A stretch of 64,000 nucleotides of DNA, from contig JAISOV010000009.1 in the NCBI GenBank assembly GCA_031275405.1, positions 21,275 through 85,274 of the forward strand. The letters run 5' to 3'. The position numbers and the translations under genes were made by a program. Below the pieces are notes generated by a model. That model was given only the letters and a program-made list of their open reading frames with translations, was not told where the DNA came from and made no database searches. Below, piece by piece: positions 26,687 to 37,111 of this stretch (position 1 is the stretch's first letter; every line of letters begins with the position of its first letter). This DNA comes from Clostridium sp. (GTDB taxonomy: Bacteria; Bacillota; Clostridia; Lachnospirales; Lachnospiraceae).

Positions 26687-27453
26687 ATGCCTGTTCCTTT
26701 CCTGTGTCGCCGCGCAGGACAAGAAAAAGGCAGCTGCTTTTACAGCCGAATAGGGCGCAAGGGCGGCGCCGCTTCTCTAAGCTACATGATAGCAGTCCTG
26801 TATCCTTTTTGCAATACCTGTCACGACCCAATTTGTGATTGTGGTTTGGCTTGTTGGTTTCCGGAACTCTTTTCGGCGGATTCAGCCGATGAAAGAAAAG
26901 TGAAAAGAGTAAAAAAATTGAAAGAATGGCATTCTTTCAATCGGAGATTTGTGCTGCGCACAAAGTCTCCAGACTTTGGAAGGAGCATGGTTCTAAAGAT
27001 GAGAAGCAGCTTCCGGCGAGGAAGCCTCTCTATGTTTTCATACGATACCAGATCCCGGAATGTTTGTCAACAGGGAATAGATGATCCCGTCTTATTTTTT
27101 TCCGGCCAGGTTACTACTCAGCAAGGACGGCTGAGTACATCCGGCAAAAGCAGCCGGATGGAACATCACGCGCACAAGTTGCCGTTCAGCAGTCCTGGCT
27201 GAATGTGGTCTGTGCAGCTTGGTGCGCACTGTCTTTTGCGGGGTATTCTTGCCGAGCAGTGACCAGGCCGGCTCTTCCCAGGGATCCGAGGGGGCTTCGT
27301 GACCTCCGGCTGCGTCCGTCTGACGAAAGCGAGGGGCAGTTTCTAAAATAAATATTAAATTCCATTTTGTGCATAAAAATAAGATAAATTGAGTAAAATA
27401 AAGAAAACAGAAGAAAAAAAGGAAAAAAATGATTTCTATAGTCATAGATCGAG
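26687..27453. other. Long intergenic region upstream of groESL
   Basis: About 770 bases with frames that look non-coding. Contents seen: GGGCGCAAGGGCGGCGCC (about 26755-26773), identical to the core of the module at 2021-2037; a TTGAAAGAAT-GGC-ATTCTTTCAA hairpin (26919-26941); a second imperfect hairpin built on GATTTGTGC/GCACAAAG (about 26945-26972); and a strongly AT-rich stretch (27340-27440) leading into the groES promoter. Nothing recognisable as a gene product. Confidence 0.45.
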
Positions 27454-27482
27454 TTGCAAAGACCTTCGTATGAAACTAAGAT
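27454..27482 (+). promoter_or_regulatory. groESL promoter
   Basis: TTGCAA, 17-base spacer, TAAGAT. The CIRCE operator lies just downstream, as expected for an HrcA-repressed class I heat-shock promoter. Confidence 0.8.
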
Positions 27483-27493
27483 ATGTCTTAGAA

Positions 27494-27520
27494 TTAGCAC
27501 TCACGAAAAAAGAGTGCTAA
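27494..27520 (+). promoter_or_regulatory. CIRCE operator (HrcA binding site)
   Basis: TTAGCACTC, 9 bases, GAGTGCTAA: an exact match to the CIRCE consensus. It lies between the promoter and groES, so HrcA should repress groESL at normal temperature. hrcA itself is not in the window. Confidence 0.97.
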
Positions 27521-27557
27521 CAAAACCATACAAACAGAAATAAAGGAGGAGTGAATC

Positions 27558-27842
27558 ATGAAATTAGTACCATTAGGCGACAGGGTCGTATTGAAGCAGC
27601 TGGTGGCGGAAGAAACCACGAAATCAGGCATCGTGCTTCCGGGGCAGAACAAAGAGAAGCCGCAGCAGGCTCAGGTTCTGGCGGTGGGGCCGGGCGGCGT
27701 GATCGACGGCAAAGAGGTGAAGATGGAAGTAAAAGTCGGCGATAATGTTATTTATTCCAAATATTCCGGAACGGAAGTCAAGATGGACGAAGAAGAGTAT
27801 ATCATTGTAAAACAGAATGATATACTGGCAGTGATTGCGTAA
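27558..27842 (+). CDS. groS: Co-chaperonin GroES
   Basis: 94 residues. MKLVPLGDRVVLKQLVAEET and the mobile loop region KSGIVLPGQNKEKPQQAQV are typical, as is the end EEEYIIVKQNDILAVIA. It caps GroEL and closes the folding chamber. GGAGGA precedes the ATG. First gene of the CIRCE-controlled groES-groEL operon, 93 bases before groL. Confidence 0.97.
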   Translation: MKLVPLGDRVVLKQLVAEETTKSGIVLPGQNKEKPQQAQVLAVGPGGVIDGKEVKMEVKVGDNVIYSKYSGTEVKMDEEEYIIVKQNDILAVIA

Positions 27843-27875
27843 GTACGCGCGGCGTGGCAAAAGGAAAGCTTTTAG

Positions 27876-29558
<1,683 letters not shown>

Positions 29559-29631
29559 AGCGTGAACCCACGCTCCCTGTGTTCCTGTCTGTTTCATCAA
29601 GAAACCTGGCATTTCAGAAACTTGGCACTTC

Positions 29632-29672
29632 AAAAGGCGCAGTGAATCCACAAGGTTTTCACTGCGCTTTTT
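29632..29672 (+). terminator. Terminator after groL
   Basis: Stem GCGCAGTGAA / TTCACTGCGC (29637-29667), an 11-base loop and a following TTTTT. A classic Rho-independent terminator about 80 bases after groL. Confidence 0.9.
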
Positions 29673-29693
29673 GGCTACCCCCCCAAAAAAAAA

Positions 29694-29917
29694 GGCATAC
29701 GCATACAGTTAAGCGACCTTAAGGGAGAAAGCCAGCGTTGAAGGGAGCCTCTTTCGTTTAGAATTTGCGCAATAAAGAGACAGAAGATGCAGTTTTCGGG
29801 TTAAAACCATGAAATTCAGAGCAGCTAAGATCGCAAAAGAAACAAACTCCAAGACAACACGCAACTCCTTCCAAAGAGAAGCTTGTTTATTTAAAAACTT
29901 GTTCCTCAGGGGAAAAA
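29694..29917 (-). pseudogene. 3' end fragment of an IS4-like transposase gene with its terminal inverted repeat
   Basis: The left edge carries GGCATACGCATACAGTT, matched in inverted orientation at 44414-44430. The minus-strand frame ending at 29709 includes SLWKELRVVLEFVSFAILAA and ends in KRKRLPSTLAFSLKVA, resembling the C-terminus of IS4-type transposases. The rest of the gene lies 13.8 kb away at 43691-44380. The middle of the transposase, including the expected catalytic glutamate region, is missing from both pieces. Confidence 0.6.
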
Positions 29918-30060
29918 GGTTCTGAACAGTCTTCAGTATAAATGGAATAATCATCCAAATTTTTATTCACACTCTTACTGCGGCATAAACGGGGCAACGC
30001 AGGAGTGCGCCCCCACGCTTGCCGTGGCTTATACGGTGAAATGGCGGGCTTCGGCTCGCC
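29918..30060. repeat. Left copy of 143-bp island inverted repeat
   Basis: Starts GGTTCTGAACAGTCTTCAGT at the junction with the IS fragment and ends GGCGGGCTTCGGCTCGCC. It is the reverse complement of 43547-43690 with few mismatches. Short frames inside it are not genes. Confidence 0.9.
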
Positions 30061-30108
30061 CTTCGTGACAAAAGAGCGGCATAAAACCGCCCTTTTGCTG
30101 AAATATTG

Positions 30109-30975
30109 TTATCGGCCTCCGGCCCTGCCGAAGTAGTCAAACTTGTATTCGGGTATCTCAAAGTTGACGTGGAGCCGCTTTGAGCCGATCATGAACAGGG
30201 CGTGGCCGCGCTTCTTGGACAGCAGCAGTTCTTCCTCCGCTTCGGTCAGGCTGTAAAATTCCTTTGTTTCCAAAACGTTCTTGCCGTCCGTCCCCATGAT
30301 GATTTTGTAGCAGGGAATATCAAAAAGCGCCTGCCCGTACTGCTTGACGCTGCCGGAGAGGAAATCGACGACCGAATGGGAAATAATTACAAGCCCCGCC
30401 TCGTACTTCCTTGCGCGTTTTTCCACATTACGGAGAAACACAAGGCTCTGCGGCACATTTGCATCTATCATCAGATAAGCCTCGTCGCAGATCAGCAGGA
30501 CGCGCTCGTTTCTGTCCCTGCTCATCTGCTCCCAGCACCACGACAGCAGGGTGAAATACTGCGCCCGTTTGATGTTGTCGCCGGTGTTCTGCAAGCTGTG
30601 GGTGTCAAGACAGATACAGCGCGACGATGTTTCCACCGTGCTGTGGCCGTTCCATAGGAACTGGTCGCTCCCGCGCGCCAGGTCGTGGAACAGCAGGGCA
30701 AGCTCTTTATGTTCCTCGTCCTTTGTCGCTTTTGCCTTTTTCTCCAAAAGGGCGTGAAGATTTGAAAAGGTGGGAAAGTCGGTGTTTTTGAGCTTCCGGA
30801 TGTCGGTGTCCCAGTCAATGTTAAAATCGTTGTAAAGCTCAATGATGGCTTGTTTGAGAATGGCGCGCTTCATGTCTGACAGGCTCGGAATGTACAGCTT
30901 GAAGAAAATCTCCAGGTTTTTGATATGCAGAGCCATATCGCTCATGCCGTAGCCCTCGTCAACGTAAAGCGGCGC
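30109..30975 (-). pseudogene. VirB4/TrsE-type conjugation ATPase, C-terminal fragment
   Basis: About 285 codons equal to the C-terminal third of VirB4-like ATPases of Gram-positive conjugative elements. Walker B region VLLICDEAYLMIDAN and the following LVFLRNVEKRARKYEAGLVI are clear. Upstream the homologous reading continues as PLYVDEGYGMSDMALHIKNL to about 30975, where it joins the remnant of another gene, so the Walker A half is missing. Non-functional in all likelihood. It shows that the island descends from an integrative conjugative element. Confidence 0.85.
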
Positions 30976-31244
30976 CGGCGAACCGCCGGTGGCAATGGCG
31001 GCTGCGGCCGCAGGACGGGAGTTGGGCTTTTCTTCATCACGCCGGTCATCTTGATAAACCGCGACAGCTTTACGGCGAGGTCAAAAATTATGGCTTCCAG
31101 GGATTTTGCCTGTCTTTTTTCCCTGCGCGTCACGGCGATGACCGCCTTGGTTGCGGCGAGGGTCGGGACTTTCAGAACGTCGGCGAGGACAAGATACGCC
31201 CACGCAGCGAATAAACAGGCAAACGGGATCAGTATGCCGGGCAT
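30942..31244 (-). pseudogene. Truncated membrane protein of conjugation locus (secretion-F-like)
   Basis: Starts at the ATG at 31244 after AAGAAGG. The first 70 residues, MPGILIPFACLFAAWAYLVL followed by REKRQAKSLEAIIFDLAVKL, resemble the N-terminus of TadC/secretion-F-like proteins encoded in some Clostridia conjugative elements. After about residue 75 the frame enters VirB4 sequence out of frame (Pro/Arg-rich tail). It looks like a deletion that joined two transfer genes. Confidence 0.45.
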
Positions 31245-31303
31245 AAAACACCTTCTTTCAGAGTTGTTTCCAAAAAAAATTACACAATTGTAGCTACGGC
31301 GTA

Positions 31304-31337
31304 TTGACAAAACGCAGATTTTCGGATATACTATATC
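31304..31337 (+). promoter_or_regulatory. Promoter and candidate operator of dinJ-yafQ
   Basis: TTGACA, 17-base spacer, TATACT (31304-31332). The palindrome GATATA-C-TATATC (31325-31337) covers the -10 box and would suit autorepression by the RelB/DinJ-type antitoxin. Confidence 0.8.
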
Positions 31338-31355
31338 GTGAGAGGAGATGATACG

Positions 31356-31628
31356 ATGTCCACAATACAGTTTCGCACGGACGAAACAACCAAAGCGCAG
31401 TCAAACGCGATTTTTCAAACGCTTGGAATTACGATGTCCGACGCGATCAATATGTTCCTGCGCCAGTCGATTTTGCACGGCGGCCTGCCGTTTGAACTAA
31501 AAATACCGAAGTATAACGAGGTCACGCTTGCCGCGCTTGCCGACATGGAACAGAGCAAAGGAAAAGGTATTCAGGGTAAATCCGTCAGCGCCGCCCTTGC
31601 TGATTTGAAAGCAGGGGACGACGAATGA
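31356..31628 (+). CDS. RelB/DinJ-family antitoxin
   Basis: 90 residues from the ATG at 31356 (GAGAGGAGA upstream). The N-terminal ribbon-helix-helix reads MSTIQFRTDETTKAQSNAIF, continuing LGITMSDAINMFLRQSILHGG, the DinJ pattern. The C-terminal half would wrap the toxin. It overlaps the toxin gene by 4 bases. It should bind the operator at its promoter and neutralise the YafQ-like toxin. Confidence 0.92.
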   Translation: MSTIQFRTDETTKAQSNAIFQTLGITMSDAINMFLRQSILHGGLPFELKIPKYNEVTLAALADMEQSKGKGIQGKSVSAALADLKAGDDE

Positions 31629-31906
31629 ATGTACGTTGGAGAAGCCAGTTCAAAAAAGACTATAAGCTGATGATGAAGCAAGGCAAGGATATAGCCGCTT
31701 TGGATTATGTGATTGAAGAATTGGCTGTACCTAACCCGCTGCCGGAAAGCTATCAAGGCCACCCGCTCAAAGGGGAATACAAAGGATACAGGGATTGTCA
31801 CATTGAGCCTGATTGGATTCTGATTTACGGTTATGAAACGCTTGACGACGGCGAGCGCCAGCTGCTCCTTGTCAGAACCGGGTCACATTCGGATATACTT
31901 GAATAG
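31625..31906 (+). CDS. YafQ/RelE-family mRNA interferase toxin
   Basis: 93 residues. MNVRWRSQFKKDYKLMMKQG opens the RelE fold, HPLKGEYKGYRDCHIEPDW is the strongly conserved YafQ centre with catalytic histidines, and LLLVRTGSHSDIL is the typical C-terminus with the last catalytic His. YafQ-type toxins cut mRNA in the ribosomal A site. Complete, with intact partner and promoter, so this pair is probably active in an otherwise decayed island. Confidence 0.92.
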   Translation: MNVRWRSQFKKDYKLMMKQGKDIAALDYVIEELAVPNPLPESYQGHPLKGEYKGYRDCHIEPDWILIYGYETLDDGERQLLLVRTGSHSDILE

Positions 31907-31910
31907 CGTA

Positions 31911-31963
31911 AAGGGCGTGTCGCAAAACGTTAATGAAAAACGTTGGGCGATACGCCCTTTTTT
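31911..31963 (+). terminator. Terminator after the toxin gene
   Basis: AAGGGCGTGTCGC pairs with GCGATACGCCCTT (one G-U pair), followed by TTTTT. It begins 5 bases after the toxin stop. Confidence 0.85.
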
Positions 31964-32081
31964 GAGATATTCAGGAAAGAAAACATCTTAAATAGAGGAC
32001 GGCATTACCATTTCAGCCCTCATCTAGGCATAGAAAAACAAGGGGAAGGCCTTTCCCCTGTGGATAACTTTTCGGTTGTCA

Positions 32082-33447
32082 TCAGGCTGCTCTGGGGCTA
32101 TGTAAATGTTTGCCGCAGCGCTTAGACTGAATCTTGCTGTGGAGTTTGTTTAGGTTAAAGGCCATGGCTAGCAAAAGGAGTTCCGTTTGAACATTTACCT
32201 GACCACGCATAAGGAAACGCCGAAAACCCATGTCTTGTTTCAGAATACCAAAAGCTCCTTCTACCTGGATAGAGCGGTCCATCCGTAGCAGTATCCCTTC
32301 CCCGCTGTTGATCCGCTCTTCCATTTCCTTGCGTTGGCGCTGAAAGTTCTTGGAAACATAGAGGTTTTTGCCGCGTTCTTCCAGAGGCGTTTTGCTTGCC
32401 CCTTTAATACACTTAGCCTTATAAAGACAGCCCTCACAGTGGGTACAGGCATAGACCGTAGTCACCAGCGGGTAGCCGGATTTGGATTTGCTTTTCTTCT
32501 CATAAGCGGCCTGGATCAGCTGGCCTGCATGGCAGAGGTAGGCATCCCGTTCCGCATCATAAGGCATATTCTCTCATTTGCCGATGTCGCTTTTCTATTT
32601 TTTCGTCTTAGCCTGCTCATGGTTGGCCGGTTTGATGAAGGCCATCTGTCCGTTTTTCTCACACCAGGCGTAGTTCTCTTCACTTTCAAAGCCTGCATCA
32701 GCAACCGGCTTGCGGCAGCCAGGGGGAAGCAGCTCTTCCAGCACAGGAATAAAAGTGTCTGTGTCATTGCGTGTCTGAGAGGCCATTGCCCCTACGATGT
32801 ACTCGGCGTCTACCGCCAGGATAACATGGTAGCCGGGCTTGAGCTGGCCATTTCTCATGTGGTCTTCTTTCATCCGCATGAAGGTGGCGTCCCTGTCTGT
32901 CTTGGAAAAGCTATTTCGGTCACCAAAGCTATGATTGTAGTCGCCATATTTCTTCTGACGGGCAAGATATTCTTCTACGGTTTCGATGGCTTTCTGTACA
33001 GTGGATTTTCGTTTGCCTTTGCCTTGAACAAATTGCTCTGTCCCCTTTTGAGCACACAGCTTTTTCCGTAGTTTTTTTAGGTCTTTGCTGCGGATTTTTT
33101 CGCCAGCATAAAACCGTATCCCCCATTGTCCTGCCAGCTTGGGCAGCTCTGCCTTCATCTTTTCCTGCATTTTCGCCCCGCTTTTTTGTGTAGACTTTTT
33201 CCAGACAAAGCTGTAGCGATCTGCATTTGCCTTCAGCTTCGTCTCATCAATAAAGGCATGCAAAAGCGACAGTTCCCCCGCATCAGCCAGAAGCCTTACC
33301 AGTTGGCCGAACGATTCTTTTACCACACCGGTCAGACGTTGGCTGCAGAAGCGGGCAGTTGTTGCGTGGTCCGGCGCACGTTCCCAGCCCAGAAGGTACA
33401 TGAAATTGATGTCCCTCTGACAGGCCTGCTCTATTTTTCGTGTGAAA
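32082..33447 (-). pseudogene. IS1182-family transposase, 5'-truncated with two in-frame stops
   Basis: One minus-strand frame carries the transposase: RKIEQACQRDINFMYLLGWE, FIDETKLKANADRYSFVWKK, GYHVILAVDAEYIVGAMASQ, PVADAGFESEENYAWCE, then after two stops (TAG, TGA at about 32570-32597) PYDAERDAYLCHAGQ, SKSGYPLV, CEGCLYKAKCIKG and the C-terminal RGQVNVQTELLLLAMAFNLN. The first 60-70 residues are missing; homology starts abruptly at about 33447. No inverted repeats were recognised. Inactive. Confidence 0.9.
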
Positions 33448-33472
33448 ATTATTACAGTCCAAAAATTATTAC

Positions 33473-33516
33473 TTGACTTTCACGCCCTTTTCGCTTATAA
33501 TAAGAGCGTGAAAGTC
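33473..33516 (+). promoter_or_regulatory. abiE promoter with operator inverted repeat
   Basis: TTGACT, 17-base spacer, TATAAT (33473-33501). A perfect 11-bp inverted repeat, GACTTTCACGC (33475-33485) and GCGTGAAAGTC (33506-33516), straddles the -10 box. AbiEi antitoxins are known to repress their operon by binding such repeats. Confidence 0.88.
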
Positions 33517-33526
33517 AGGTGGTTTT

Positions 33527-34117
33527 ATGAAACGAGAAATCTTAGATTCCTTGCTCCGCGAAAACAATGGTTTTTTGAGAACATCAGAGGCCGTAGCCGC
33601 AGGCATTTCAAGGGAATATCTGGGCGAATATGTACGCAAAAACGGTTTGGAACGCGCCGCCCACGGCTTATATATGTCGCAAGACGCATGGGACGACGGG
33701 ATGTATGTGCTTCAAGTGAGGTATCCCGCCGCCGTGTTTTCCCATGAAACCGCTTTGTACTTGTTGGGACTTGCCGAACGTGAACCGAGCATTTTTTCTG
33801 TCACGCTTAAGGCGAGTGCAAATACGACTGGACTTCGGAAAGATGGTATAAAGGTTTACCGCGTGAAAGAGAACCTACTGGGCGAAGGAGTCATTGATAC
33901 AGTCTCCCCATCAGGTCATCCGCTCCGAGCCTATTGTGCCGAACGCACGATTTGCGATTTATTCCGCAGTCGTAGCGGAATTGAGGTGCAGGACTTGCAA
34001 GCGGCTGTCAAGGGGTATATCCGAAGGGGGGAAAAGAACATCCCGCTTCTCCTCCGTTATGCGAAGGAATTCAGGGTCGAAAAGTTAGTGCGTCAATATT
34101 TGGAGGTGCTGTTATGA
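33527..34117 (+). CDS. abiEi: AbiEi antitoxin (type IV toxin-antitoxin)
   Basis: 196 residues. The N-terminal winged helix (LRENNGFLRTSEAVAAGISR) is the DNA-binding domain and the central part shows RAAHGLYM, FSHETALYLLGL and AERTICDLFRSR, matching AbiEi. The protein represses its own promoter and protects against AbiEii. It overlaps abiEii by 4 bases. Intact and of normal length. Confidence 0.92.
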   Translation: MKREILDSLLRENNGFLRTSEAVAAGISREYLGEYVRKNGLERAAHGLYMSQDAWDDGMYVLQVRYPAAVFSHETALYLLGLAEREPSIFSVTLKASANTTGLRKDGIKVYRVKENLLGEGVIDTVSPSGHPLRAYCAERTICDLFRSRSGIEVQDLQAAVKGYIRRGEKNIPLLLRYAKEFRVEKLVRQYLEVLL

Positions 34118-34953
34118 TTCACACGTCACGGCAATTGAAGGCGTTAGTCCGGAATCTGTCAAAAGGCGACAGCGCCAAGGCGCAGATTATCATCCGCAAC
34201 TATGTGATGGAGAGATTCTTGGAACGTCTCTCCCTATCACGCTATCGAAATAATCTGATACTCAAAGGCGGTACTTTGGTGGCCGCGATGGTCGGTCTGG
34301 ACAACCGTTCGACAATGGACGTGGACACCACGGTTAAAGGCGTAGACTTGTCCGCTGAAAGTGTCCGCGAAATAATCGGCGAGATTACGGCGGTCGAAAT
34401 TGACGATGGAATGACCTTTGAGATTAAGAGCATTGAGCCGATTATGGACGAAGCCGACTACCCCGGAATCCGCGTGATGATGGAAACGATGCTGGAAACC
34501 ATGCGGACACCGTTAAAGATTGACTTCTCCTCCGGCGACGTCATCACTCCCCACGAAGTAGCCTATTCCTTCAAGTTGATGTTCGAGGAACGCACCATAT
34601 CCATATTGGCTTATAATCTTGAAACCGTCCTCGCGGAAAAACTGGAGACGCTGCTTTCACGCGGCACGGCGAACACAAGGATGCGGGACTTCTATGACAT
34701 CTTTGCTTTGGAGGATTCGCAGATGCACACAATCAGCGATGATACACTACGGTCAGCTTTTGCCGCAACGCTGAAGAAGCGCGGGTCGTCTGCCATACTT
34801 GTAGATGCCGACCTGATTATCAGCGAGGTTGAAACCGATTCAGGACTGATAGCGTTGTGGAGTAGCTATCAGAGAAAATTCGACTATGCCGCCGACATTG
34901 GCTGGGAGCTGGTTGTTGGCGCAGTTAAGAGATTGACCAAGATGGCGACATAG
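34114..34953 (+). CDS. abiEii: AbiEii nucleotidyltransferase toxin
   Basis: 279 residues. The DNA-polymerase-beta-like nucleotidyltransferase motif reads LILKGGTLVAAMVGLDNRST followed by MDVDTTVKG (GG-x-DxD), and the downstream LAEKLETLLSRG with TRMRDFYDIFAL matches the AbiEii/AbiGii/MNT family. These toxins use NTPs to inactivate translation, and abiE operons can give phage abortive infection and stabilise mobile elements. Followed by a good terminator. Confidence 0.93.
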   Translation: MIHTSRQLKALVRNLSKGDSAKAQIIIRNYVMERFLERLSLSRYRNNLILKGGTLVAAMVGLDNRSTMDVDTTVKGVDLSAESVREIIGEITAVEIDDGMTFEIKSIEPIMDEADYPGIRVMMETMLETMRTPLKIDFSSGDVITPHEVAYSFKLMFEERTISILAYNLETVLAEKLETLLSRGTANTRMRDFYDIFALEDSQMHTISDDTLRSAFAATLKKRGSSAILVDADLIISEVETDSGLIALWSSYQRKFDYAADIGWELVVGAVKRLTKMAT

Positions 34954-34966
34954 CTAACATAATAAT

Positions 34967-35009
34967 GAGCCGCGTTCCCTGAATCCATCAGGCTGACGCG
35001 GCTCTTTTT
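34967..35009 (+). terminator. Terminator after abiEii
   Basis: 9-bp stem GAGCCGCGT / ACGCGGCTC followed by TTTTT. Confidence 0.85.
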
Positions 35010-35054
35010 GTTTGCCCTGAAATCGACTGTGATGTTTGCACCCCTTCTGGAGCG

Positions 35055-35190
35055 TTTGCACCCCCTTGAAATCCCCCAACCGAGGCAAAATTAAATTGTA
35101 TCAATCTCGACGTTATTATTTCTATAAAAACACCGTCTTTGATACAATTTAACGATTGCCTTTTTCGGCGGTGTGGAGGGGGGTGCAAAA
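35055..35190. repeat. Nested inverted repeats (possible cis-acting site)
   Basis: Inner perfect 14-bp repeat TTAAATTGTATCAA (35091-35104) and TTGATACAATTTAA (35139-35152), 34 bases apart. Outside it, TTTGCACCCC occurs twice on the left (about 35036 and 35055) and GGGGTGCAAA / GGGGGGTGTA on the right (about 35178-35204). No gene fits here. It could be a recombination, replication or transfer site of the decayed element. Confidence 0.6.
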
Positions 35191-35220
35191 ACCGAGAGGG
35201 GGGTGTATAGGCTATAGCGG

Positions 35221-35442
35221 TCATTCAGACACCTCCTGCGGTTCGTTTTTGCATTCCATAATGTCCGTAATGTCGCGTTTGAGAGCCTCGCATATCTTCA
35301 AAAGCACATCAGTCGTGATATTCTCGCCCTTGCCAAGTTTCGCCATCGATGCGGAACTCACGCCGGAGATGCGTTTCAGTTCTTTCTTATTTATGCCTCG
35401 GTCGATTAGCATTTTCCATAGCTTGTTGTAGCTTATTGTCAT
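35221..35442 (-). CDS. Small XRE-type helix-turn-helix regulator
   Basis: 73 residues, a single Cro/C1 helix-turn-helix: MTISYNKLWKMLIDRGINKK, then KRISGVSSASMAKLGKGENI as the recognition region and LLKICEALKRDITDIME. Such proteins are common in Clostridia mobile elements. It lies next to the nested inverted repeats, which could be its operator; that is inference. Confidence 0.88.
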   Translation of the reverse strand: MTISYNKLWKMLIDRGINKKELKRISGVSSASMAKLGKGENITTDVLLKICEALKRDITDIMECKNEPQEVSE

Positions 35443-35463
35443 CCCGTCTCTCCTTCCCGCCCT

Positions 35464-35800
35464 TTACTCCTCCTCAGTCGAAGACGTCTCGGCAAGCTCG
35501 GCTAATTCCCGCAGCTTATTCTCCAAAATGCGTTTGTCAGGCAAGTGTAATTTGTAGTCGGCAATCAAGGCTGGCGACAAACTGCGGCTCATTGCATACT
35601 CAACCACGGACGCATCCCTTTTGCTGCACAGTATAAGTCCGACGCTGGGGTTCTCGTCCTCTTTCCGGATGTCACGGTCGAGGACTTCAAGATAGAATTC
35701 AAGCTGTCCGAGATGCTCCGGCTTGAAGTCCGTTACCTTAAGTTCAATCGCCACAAGGCAGGATAACTCACGGTTGTAGAACAGAAGGTCAATGCTATTC
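35464..35800 (-). pseudogene. DUF1016/YhcG-type PD-(D/E)XK nuclease, C-terminal fragment
   Basis: The frame reads IDLLFYNRELSCLVAIELKV then LEFYLEVLDRDIRKEDENPS and VGLILCSKRDASVVEYAMSR, the nuclease half of DUF1016 proteins including the D...ELK catalytic pattern. The beginning is cut at about 35800. The matching N-terminal half lies on the same strand at 41207-41688, so one gene was split by inserts totalling about 5.4 kb. Confidence 0.85.
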
Positions 35801-35881
35801 CGATTCTATCAAATTGAAGCCGGAAACACAAGGAAAGTCCCAACATTTCCGGCTTTACCGGATAAAAACTCGGAATAATAT

Positions 35882-36918
35882 CTACGCCAATCCACATAAG
35901 CGCCTGATCATATCTTCATTCCCCTCCCACATTCCTTTCTCCGCCGATGGTCGTATATTGGCGTTTGCTTCGGCTTTTTCCAATGCCTTTCGTTTCATTT
36001 CCGGATCTGCGCAGGCGTACACCCAAGTCGTTTCCGGATCTGCGTGGCCCAACAATTCCGCAAGAAGCTCCAACGGCATCCCCGAGCGGTACAGGTGCAT
36101 GGCGCGCGATCTCCGAAACATATGCGGGGTGATTTTTCAGGGATATCCGGGCAATGTTTCTTGGCATCTATGCCGTATTTTCCCACAAACCTCGCTACAT
36201 TGTCATCCGACATCGGCCCCCTTTCTTTACGGCGGATTGTATAGAACATGGGCGTTATACCGCAGCCGGATGAATGAAATGCTTTCTCATAACGATGAAA
36301 ATGCCTTACGGTATCCTCGCTGATAGGCACGAGTCTTGGTTTTGAACCTTTGCCAAACAAGTAGACCGTCCGTTTTTCCGGGCCAATGTCGCAATGTCGC
36401 ATTGCGAGCATTTCACAATCGCGTGCTGCGGAATCATACATAAGAACCATAAAAAACGTGTCGCGAATCCCCATTTTTGTGGACGTGTCAGGTTGGCTAA
36501 GAACTGCGGTCATTGCTTCCTGCGACATAAACTCCATCAAACGCGACTTATCGGCAGACTTTTTAAGCGGTATGTTCTTCAATTCTTCAAGATGGACAAC
36601 AAGGACAGGCTCCAAAGATGCGGCAAACCGGAAAAACGATCTTATGCAACCGAGTCTATGGTTCCTTGTGGTTGGCATCCATCCTCTGGTTTTTTCCATC
36701 TCGTCAAGGAATCCAATCACCGCAGCGCGATTCAAATCGGCAAATACAATATATTCCGGCTGCTTGCCGGATGAAGCGCAGACAAATTTAAGCAACATAT
36801 TCCATGTATGCCGACAAGCGGCGATTGTGTGGGGGCTGCAGTTTTTCTGCTTTGGGAGGTGGATTGTGAAAAACTCACGCATATAGGGTATGAACCTGTC
36901 ACTCTGCTTCTTCTTCAT
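35882..36918 (-). pseudogene. Tyrosine recombinase/integrase with one frameshift
   Basis: The first part (36918 to about 36130) has the SAM-like arm-binding domain (CSPHTIAACRHTWNMLLKFV) and the catalytic Arg region (DSAARDCEMLAMRHCDI). The rest is in another frame: MFRRSRAMHLYRSGMPLELL (H-x-x-R box), then LGHADPETTWVYA with the nucleophile Tyr. One missing A in the run at about 36137 would restore PEKITPHMFRRSRA. It is one of the tandem recombinases found in Tn-like Clostridia elements. It overlaps the end of a neighbouring recombinase fragment. Confidence 0.85.
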
Positions 36919-37093
36919 CCCTAACCTCCGGAATAATGCCGCTGACGGACATAAAGTCCATGCACCTCAATCGCTCAGGCAGCAAATGAACATAATAGAA
37001 TGTGGCCGAAAAAGTGGCGTACCTCATATAGGCGCACAAATAAGGTATCCAAGCATTTAAGTCTTTCCCTTCCTCAACACACCGCAATAACCT
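36899..37093 (-). pseudogene. C-terminal fragment of a second tyrosine recombinase
   Basis: About 65 codons: RLLRCVEEGKDLNAWIPYLC and YYVHLLPERLRCMD, matching the C-terminus of the recombinase normally encoded before the preceding one. The upstream part is lost at the junction with serine recombinase DNA near 37095-37110. Confidence 0.7.
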
Positions 37094-37111
37094 TGTTCAA
37101 AAGAGATGGGT

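Noticed and set aside
26531..27202. Plus-strand 223-codon frame upstream of groES
   Set aside because: Begins as antisense of the Rpn gene's N-terminus (Phe/Ser-rich) and continues in intergenic DNA with no start signal.
29967..30161. Small minus-strand frame and its counterpart at 43479-43874 sharing SPPFHRISHGKRGG
   Set aside because: Both lie in the 143-bp inverted repeat; the shared peptide reflects repeated DNA, not a protein family.
31943..32125. 60-codon plus-strand frame after the YafQ-like toxin
   Set aside because: Starts inside the toxin terminator and runs into the IS1182 remnant; no ribosome-binding site.
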